Positions 58,535 through 64,000 of a DNA stretch of 64,000 nt are shown piece by piece (the stretch's first letter is position 1; each line of letters begins with the position of its first letter). The notes under the pieces were generated by a model. The model worked only from the letters and a program-made list of their open reading frames with translations, was not told the DNA's origin and did no database searches. Source of the stretch: an uncultured Lachnospiraceae bacterium (GTDB lineage Bacteria > Bacillota > Clostridia > Lachnospirales > Lachnospiraceae); the NCBI GenBank assembly GCA_910584785.1, contig CAJUDX010000005.1, positions 1 through 64,000 of the forward strand, written 5' to 3'. A program made the position numbers and the translations under genes.

Positions 58535-59812
58535 ATGAATACTTACCAGACATTACTAAGGAGTGTCGCCTCCCTTTTTCTTGCCACAGTTTTCTCTGTT
58601 TCTTCCTACGGAAAAGAAGCAGATGCTTTATTGCGTCCCCAAAACTTTGAGCCGGGCTTTGCCCAGCTTTCCCTGGGTGATGAATATGCCTCCTATCAGT
58701 GGGGCTTAAAAAATGATGGTCAGTTCCAGCTGATGCGGATGATTGCCACCTTCCGTTCCCTTGATTCCGTTTATGGGCACAGAAAGGGGCGTTCTTCTTC
58801 GATAACCCTGCCTGATTTGGGGCCGGGACTGATAGAGCTTGAACCCCAGGTCAGCCATGCTGTTTCCGGCATGGATATTAATGTCCTTCCCGCCTGGGAA
58901 CAGTACGACGCCAAGGCCCCGGAAGAAAAACGGCAGGTAATCGTCGCCGTCATCGACACAGGAATTGATTACAGCCATCCTGAGCTGCAGCAGGCTATGT
59001 GGACAAACCCCGGCGAAATTCCAGGTGACGGGATAGATAATGATCAAAATGGCTATATCGACGATGTCCACGGATGGAATTTCCACACCAACAGCCCCAC
59101 CCTGTACAGCGGAACGGAGGACAGCCATGGAACCCATACAGCCGGCACCATAGCTGCTGCCAGAGGCACAGGAGGCATCGCAGGAATTACCGATAATCAA
59201 TTTGTTAAACTGATGTCATTAAAGGCCCTGGGCGGTCCTCTGGGCATCGGTTCACCGGAAGCAGTCATCAAAGCCATCCACTATGCCGAGGCCAACGGCG
59301 CCTCCATCTGCAACCTCAGCCTGGGTAGCTCCGCCTACAGTGAAGAACTGGCGGAAGCCATAAAAAATTCCAATATGCTTTTTGTTATCGCCTGCGGAAA
59401 TGGTGATTCGCGCGGACAAGGCTATAATATTGATGCCGATCCGGTCTACCCCGCTGCCCTTCCTTTTGATAATGTAATCTCGGTAGCCAGCCTGTTCTTT
59501 GATGGAAACCTTGATTCCAGCTCTAATTTTGGCACCTTTTCCGTCGATCTGGCGGCTCCGGGCTCCTATATTTTAAGTACGGCTCCGGGCGGTGGCTATG
59601 CCTTTATGTCAGGAACTTCGATGGCTGCCCCGATGGTTACTGGTGTTGCCGCCATGGTCTATTCCTACCGCACCGACCTGACCTTAACCGGCCTTAAGCA
59701 GGTGTTGATTGGCTCTGCCCGCCCCTTAGAAAGCTTACAGGGAAAAACCGTGTCCGGCGGCATCGTAGACGCTCATGCTGCCTTAAACTATGGATTAACT
59801 TTTAGTCAATAA
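58535..59812 (+). CDS. Secreted subtilisin-like serine protease (S8)
   Basis: A 425-residue protease with a signal peptide (MNTYQTLLRSVASLFLATVFSVSS). The catalytic triad is Asp141 in VAVIDTGIDYSHPEL, His198 in DSHGTHTAGT and Ser362 in MSGTSMAAP, with the oxyanion Asn in IACGNGDS. A calcium-binding-like DGIDNDQNGYIDD follows the Asp. A clear inhibitor_I9 propeptide is not visible; a short linker with YQWGLKNDGQ precedes the catalytic domain. It ends after the catalytic domain with no anchor, so it should be released. AGGAG precedes ATG 58535. It is followed by three acyltransferase-related genes on the same strand. Confidence 0.93.
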   Translation: MNTYQTLLRSVASLFLATVFSVSSYGKEADALLRPQNFEPGFAQLSLGDEYASYQWGLKNDGQFQLMRMIATFRSLDSVYGHRKGRSSSITLPDLGPGLIELEPQVSHAVSGMDINVLPAWEQYDAKAPEEKRQVIVAVIDTGIDYSHPELQQAMWTNPGEIPGDGIDNDQNGYIDDVHGWNFHTNSPTLYSGTEDSHGTHTAGTIAAARGTGGIAGITDNQFVKLMSLKALGGPLGIGSPEAVIKAIHYAEANGASICNLSLGSSAYSEELAEAIKNSNMLFVIACGNGDSRGQGYNIDADPVYPAALPFDNVISVASLFFDGNLDSSSNFGTFSVDLAAPGSYILSTAPGGGYAFMSGTSMAAPMVTGVAAMVYSYRTDLTLTGLKQVLIGSARPLESLQGKTVSGGIVDAHAALNYGLTFSQ

Positions 59813-59839
59813 CAATCTGCAAAAGAAAGAGGAATCCCT

Positions 59840-60895
59840 ATGCTCCCATTGTCCACCACGCCCCAGACACGCTCCCGATACTGGGATATCGTCCGGGGTA
59901 TCGGCATTTTATCCATCGTCATGGGACACTGTTTCTCCCATGCTGTTATCTATGTTTATACTTACCACCTGGCGATTTTCTTCTTCGTTTCCGGCTTTCT
60001 CTATAACGAAAAACGCTATGGTCAGGACCCCTTTGCTCATATTGGAGCAAAACTGAAAAGTTCCTGGCCTAACTATATGCTTTATATGTCGCTCTTTGTC
60101 CTGCTCCACAACCCATTTCAGATCATGGGAATCAATGCCCCTGCCCAACACTACACCCCCAGCCAAACCCTGGCCCATTTAGGAAATTCCCTTGTTTTTT
60201 ACGGTGCAGAACCCATGGGCGGCGCCCTATGGTTCGTGCCGGTCTGGGTTTTAGCCTGCGGGATATTTGGAGGAATCGCCTGGTTTTCCCTGCGTTTTTC
60301 CCGCCCGTTTCTTATCCTTATCCCTGTCAGCCTGATGCTGAGCTGTGTGGGAGCTTTTCTGATGTTTCGTGAGGTTTTCCTTTTTTACCGCGTCCACCTG
60401 GTATTCTTAGTGCAGCCTTTCTTTGCTGCAGGATGGCTGTTAAAAACTAAGCTTCCCCAGTTCAGGCGCTTTTTGGCATGGTATATCGCCCTGCCCTGCG
60501 CCCTTTTTCTGGGCTTTCTGGTCAATGCCTGGCAGCTCCACATCGATATTGCCGTGGGTCGTATCGGCAATGGCTGGCAGTTCTTTTTCCTGGCCTTCCT
60601 TGGCATTTACTGCTGCATGACCCTTGCCGATCTGCTGGACAAGATCGATGGCCTGGGACGGCTCTTCGCTTTGTGGGGAAGATATTCCTTTGATATTATG
60701 GCGCTCCATTTTCTCATCTTTAAACTCATGGATGTAAGCTATGGAAGGCTGTATCATCATCCGCTGGAATACTACTCTGCCTTTCCCCATGCCTTCGGCG
60801 GTATTCTCTGGCCCGTTTACGTTCTGTTAGGAACCACCTTTCCCGCTCTGCTGGGCTATGGGCTGGAGCGGCTAAAAAAGGCATCGCTTGCGTAA
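59840..60895 (+). CDS. Acyltransferase-3 family membrane protein
   Basis: A 351-residue integral membrane protein with about ten hydrophobic segments. The start RYWDIVRGIGILSIVMGHC carries the family's Arg and catalytic His, and AIFFFVSGFLY follows. It resembles fucose 4-O-acetylase and related enzymes that move acyl groups onto surface sugars. It starts 27 bases after the protease gene and is followed by an AlgX-like and an MBOAT gene, so it probably belongs to a surface-polymer modification system. The acceptor is unknown. Confidence 0.85.
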   Translation: MLPLSTTPQTRSRYWDIVRGIGILSIVMGHCFSHAVIYVYTYHLAIFFFVSGFLYNEKRYGQDPFAHIGAKLKSSWPNYMLYMSLFVLLHNPFQIMGINAPAQHYTPSQTLAHLGNSLVFYGAEPMGGALWFVPVWVLACGIFGGIAWFSLRFSRPFLILIPVSLMLSCVGAFLMFREVFLFYRVHLVFLVQPFFAAGWLLKTKLPQFRRFLAWYIALPCALFLGFLVNAWQLHIDIAVGRIGNGWQFFFLAFLGIYCCMTLADLLDKIDGLGRLFALWGRYSFDIMALHFLIFKLMDVSYGRLYHHPLEYYSAFPHAFGGILWPVYVLLGTTFPALLGYGLERLKKASLA

Positions 60896-60949
60896 TCGGC
60901 GGCTTCATGCTATAATTCTGTCCATAAGTCTTAACGAAGGAGTATAGCT

Positions 60950-62092
60950 ATGAAAAAAATCCGAACCTTCTGTCTGCTTTTCGGTTTCGCCGCGGTTATG
61001 CTGATGCCTGCCCTTTTAGGCCGATGGGCTTCCCGTTTTGCGTTAAGCGGCGTCAGTGAGACAGCCGCTTTTCCTGATTTAACCATGGAAGGTATCCTCA
61101 GCGGCAGTTTACAGGAGACATTAAATACCTGGTATTCCGAACATCTTCCCGGACGGGATTTAATGATTAAACTTAGAAACCAGGCCATCTTTTCCCTTTT
61201 TGCCAAATCGCCAAATTCCAATATTGTGATTGGAAAAGATAATGTCCTCTTTGAAAAAGAATATATCTTAAAATACGAAAAGTACTATCCGCCCGTTACC
61301 AGGGAATACACCGAAGAGCTCTGCGGTAAACTGACTCAAATCCAGGAAAAGCTTAACGAACGGGGAAAGGAAATGTATATTTTTATCACGCCCACCAAAG
61401 TCCGCTACTACGAGGAATATGTCCCGGACTGCTATATACGTGCCAACCGTTTTCCCAACGAATTAGGCAACTATGAGCAGTTTACTGCCACCTTAAGCCA
61501 GTACCCCCTGCATGTATATGATTCCATTCCCTATATTAACCAGAGGATGGAATCTGCGGATTTTCCCTTTTATTATAAAACGGGAAGTCATTGGTCCTGG
61601 ATGTTAAGTCTTGAGGTAACGGCAGATTTTGTCCGTTATCTTAACACAGAAAGCCGCTTTTCCTTCCCGGAAATCACCACGACCGTTCATCCGGTTGCTG
61701 AGCCCCTTCACCCGGATGCTGATATTTTCCAGTTGTTAAACTTATTTATCCGCCCCTATGATACGTATTTTCAGGCAGATCTTATCGCCAACCCGCGGAC
61801 GGATGAAGGGCCTAATCTGTTCTGCCGCGGCGGAAGCTTTATGGGACAGACCATCGCCCCATTAATCAGCAATGGTTACTTTAACCAGGACACCTACATC
61901 GAAAATACGCTGGTTACTCATAACCGTTTTACGCAGTCATCTAATTTTTCGGATTACTCGGAGATTGATTTAAAACAGGAAATTGACCAGGCCGATATCA
62001 TTATCCTTGAGGTCAATGAAGCCCATATTCCCGTTATGAGCTTTTCTTTAATCGACTATATCATCGAGCATCCTGAGATATTAAGCGAATAA
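60950..62092 (+). CDS. AlgX/AlgJ-like SGNH-type protein partner of the MBOAT
   Basis: A 380-residue protein with an N-terminal signal anchor (FCLLFGFAAVMLMPALL). The DHHW/AlgX-type fold is supported by ENTLNTWYSEHLPGRDLMIKLRNQ-like residues near the start, a GKDNVLFEKEYIL segment, KTGSHWSWML in place of the DxHW motif, and RGGSFMGQTI as the putative Ser block. The first Asp of DxHW is Gly-Ser here, a deviation to note. AAGGAG precedes the ATG and it lies 13 bases before the MBOAT gene. The pair should transfer acyl groups outside the cell. Confidence 0.8.
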   Translation: MKKIRTFCLLFGFAAVMLMPALLGRWASRFALSGVSETAAFPDLTMEGILSGSLQETLNTWYSEHLPGRDLMIKLRNQAIFSLFAKSPNSNIVIGKDNVLFEKEYILKYEKYYPPVTREYTEELCGKLTQIQEKLNERGKEMYIFITPTKVRYYEEYVPDCYIRANRFPNELGNYEQFTATLSQYPLHVYDSIPYINQRMESADFPFYYKTGSHWSWMLSLEVTADFVRYLNTESRFSFPEITTTVHPVAEPLHPDADIFQLLNLFIRPYDTYFQADLIANPRTDEGPNLFCRGGSFMGQTIAPLISNGYFNQDTYIENTLVTHNRFTQSSNFSDYSEIDLKQEIDQADIIILEVNEAHIPVMSFSLIDYIIEHPEILSE

Positions 62093-62105
62093 TGGAGGAA
62101 ATAAC

Positions 62106-63521
62106 ATGGTTTTCGTATCTCCTGTTTTTATCTTTATCTTTCTGCCCCTGACGCTTCTTTGCTATGCAGCGGCGGAATTTACCAGAAAAAAATGGATAAA
62201 AAACTTTACCCTGCTTCTCTTTTCCCTGATTTTTTATGCCTGGGGCGGAATGAGCTATCTGCTTTTACTGATGCTATCTATCGTGGTCAATTACTTCTTT
62301 GGACGGTTATTGGAACGGGGAAAAAAACGAAAAAACATCCTGATTCTTTCCATTATTTATAATGTGGGGATTCTCTTTGTTTTTAAATACTTTAACTTTT
62401 TTATGGACAGTATCCGCGGTGCCGCAGGACTGATGCACATGGATTTTGCCCTGGTCGTCCCCGCCATCACCCTGCCCATCGGAATTTCCTTCTTTACCTT
62501 TCAGATTATGTCTTATATCTTTGACGTTTACCTGGAAAAGGTGGAAGTACAGAAAAATATACTTGACCTTGCCCTTTATATTATGCTTTTTCCGCAGCTG
62601 ATCGCCGGACCGATTGTGCGCTATATCGATGTCAACCGGGAAATTAAACAGCGGCACACCAGCCTGGAAATGGTCCATGACGGGCTGATTCGTTTTATGA
62701 TTGGCTTTAATAAAAAGATTTTATTAGCCAACGGCATGGGCTATGTCGCCGATACCATTTTCTCAGAAATTCATCTGGTTAACACACCACACGCCTGGCT
62801 GGGTGCAATCTGCTATGCACTGCAGATTTATATGGACTTTTCCTCTTATTCGGATATGGCGATTGGTCTGGGAAAACTATTTGGATTCCACTTTTTGGAG
62901 AATTTTAATTACCCTTATCTCTCTTTGAGCATCAAGGAATTTTGGAGAAGATGGCATATTTCCCTGTCCAGCTGGTTTCGGGATTATGTCTATATCCCAC
63001 TGGGAGGAAACCGGCACGGCAAAATGGCAACCTACCGCAACCTTATGATTGTATTCATCCTTACCGGATTCTGGCACGGAGCAAACTGGACCTTTATTCT
63101 GTGGGGATTATTCCATGGTATTTTCCTGATTTTAGAGAGAGGAAGATTTGGAACATTATTAGATAAGCTTCCTGGAATTATCAAACGAATCTATACCTTG
63201 GTGGTTGTGCTGATTGGATGGGTATTTTTCCGCTGTGAATCCTTAATCGATGCACTGCACTACCTCCGGGCGATGTTTGCATTTGATTTTTCGGATCTGC
63301 ATCGGCTGACTGTAACGGAATGCCTGGATCGGGAATTTTGGTTTTTATTTGTCCTGTCCCTTATCGGTTCGCTGCCGCTTATCCCTGTACTGAGGAAAAA
63401 ATTCAGTGAAAATGCGGCATTGGGAATGCTCGCAGAATTTGGACTGTTGGGAAGCTTTGCTTTTGCTGTATGTTACATGGTGGGAGCGGACTTTAATCCT
63501 TTTATTTATTTCAGGTTTTAA
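62106..63521 (+). CDS. MBOAT-family O-acyltransferase (AlgI/DltB-like)
   Basis: A 471-residue membrane-bound O-acyltransferase with many hydrophobic segments. The family core reads SIKEFWRRWHISLSSWFRDYVYIPLGG and the catalytic His is in FILTGFWHGANWTF. It would pass an acyl group across the membrane to the AlgX-like partner encoded 13 bases upstream. GGAGG precedes the ATG. The acceptor may be an exopolysaccharide, teichoic acid or peptidoglycan; no polymer-synthesis genes are in the window to decide. The gap 63522-63688 contains no gene. Confidence 0.94.
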   Translation: MVFVSPVFIFIFLPLTLLCYAAAEFTRKKWIKNFTLLLFSLIFYAWGGMSYLLLLMLSIVVNYFFGRLLERGKKRKNILILSIIYNVGILFVFKYFNFFMDSIRGAAGLMHMDFALVVPAITLPIGISFFTFQIMSYIFDVYLEKVEVQKNILDLALYIMLFPQLIAGPIVRYIDVNREIKQRHTSLEMVHDGLIRFMIGFNKKILLANGMGYVADTIFSEIHLVNTPHAWLGAICYALQIYMDFSSYSDMAIGLGKLFGFHFLENFNYPYLSLSIKEFWRRWHISLSSWFRDYVYIPLGGNRHGKMATYRNLMIVFILTGFWHGANWTFILWGLFHGIFLILERGRFGTLLDKLPGIIKRIYTLVVVLIGWVFFRCESLIDALHYLRAMFAFDFSDLHRLTVTECLDREFWFLFVLSLIGSLPLIPVLRKKFSENAALGMLAEFGLLGSFAFAVCYMVGADFNPFIYFRF

Positions 63522-63688
63522 AAAGCAGGGAGCTGCTGCAAAATAACGGCTAAATGCACGATATAGATCAGAAACCACTGGCATTTCATCCATATATTGT
63601 GCATCAGCCGCATTTTGCAAAAGCTCCTTGTTTTTTCTATTTCTTTGTATGTATCTTATTTTTCAGTAATTCTTTTCTATTCAGGCAG

Positions 63689-64000
63689 CTATACCTCAAC
63701 CTTCTGCAAATGATACTGAAAAGCAGTATATTCCGGCACTTCCCTTGGGATCGGGATACCTGCATTCATCAGGGCAGCACCTGAAGAAGTCTGCTCTCCT
63801 CCATTGATTTGATACATGGCGTCTGGTTCAAGGCCCTTTGCACAGATATATTCCTGAGGTCCGTTGCAGGTTAGGTTCGTCACCACCACACTGAGCAGGG
63901 ATTCCGTCTTGTCCTTGGTTACATGCTGCCAGGCGGTCATATTGCCCGGTTCAAAAGGATTCGTCAGGCGATAGAAGTCCCCGTAAAAGGTAATATGGTA
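63689..64000 (-). CDS. GH36 alpha-galactosidase, C-terminal end (partial)
   Basis: Only the last 103 codons lie in the window and the gene continues past the right edge. The frame reads FYGDFYRLTNPFEPGN, then MTAWQHVTKDKTESLL, and later GLEPDAMYQINGG. These match the C-terminal beta domain of GH36 alpha-galactosidases. It is the second GH36 gene of the window, unlike in this region to the one at 38629-40905. The internal ATG at 63940 is not a start. Confidence 0.85.
   Translation of the reverse strand, partial: YHITFYGDFYRLTNPFEPGNMTAWQHVTKDKTESLLSVVVTNLTCNGPQEYICAKGLEPDAMYQINGGEQTSSGAALMNAGIPIPREVPEYTAFQYHLQKVEV

Overview
The window looks like a chromosomal segment of a low-GC, anaerobic Gram-positive gut bacterium, most probably a Lachnospiraceae or related Clostridia. 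The evidence is the str operon, a type III glutamine synthetase, an anaerobe-style set of sugar-acid, sialic-acid and alpha-galactoside catabolic genes, strong AGGAGG ribosome binding sites, sigma-A promoters with 17-bp spacers, and lipoprotein-anchored ABC transporters that lack their own ATPase. No prophage, CRISPR array, tRNA or rRNA gene was recognised.

Layout. 1-1.4 kb: fusA (start only), rpsG and rpsL with their promoter. 1.4-6.5 kb: an IclR-controlled sugar-acid locus (aldolase/lyase, split UxaA-type dehydratase, KdgT-type permease) with striking A-rich transcribed spacers. 6.6-14 kb: malic enzyme, RidA, GlnN, fructose-bisphosphate aldolase and threonine synthase, separated by a dispersed structured repeat. 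14-21 kb: a Suv3-like RNA helicase, a degenerate FeoB-like protein, an SPFH / zinc-ribbon / TPM membrane-stress operon resembling Bacillus ydjI-G-H, and a cysteine-rich repeat protein. 21-27.5 kb: one operon encoding a response regulator, a histidine kinase, an 832-residue membrane ectodomain protein and an ABC ATPase plus permease. 27.5-36.7 kb: polyphosphate kinase and phosphatase, an AAA ATPase, PheA, PlsC, a small membrane protein and cardiolipin synthase. 36.9-41.7 kb: AraC regulator, membrane protein, GH36 alpha-galactosidase and a small secreted protein.

41.9-58.3 kb is a sialic-acid cluster: a CUT1-type sugar ABC transporter, NanA, a YhcH-family protein, a fumarate-reductase-like flavoprotein, a complete Opp/Dpp-type ABC transporter, an SGNH esterase, an RpiR regulator, a ROK kinase and NanE. 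Three promoters in it carry related A/T-rich GAAA...TTTC inverted motifs, including a perfect 20-bp palindrome between the divergent oppA-like and esterase promoters. This suggests one regulon run by the RpiR protein. The flavoprotein and the second transporter make it unlike a minimal nan operon, and it is the best candidate here for undescribed chemistry.

58.5-63.5 kb holds a plus-strand run: a secreted subtilisin, an acyltransferase-3, an AlgX-like protein and an MBOAT acyltransferase, which together suggest acetylation of a surface polymer. The window ends inside a second GH36 alpha-galactosidase gene.
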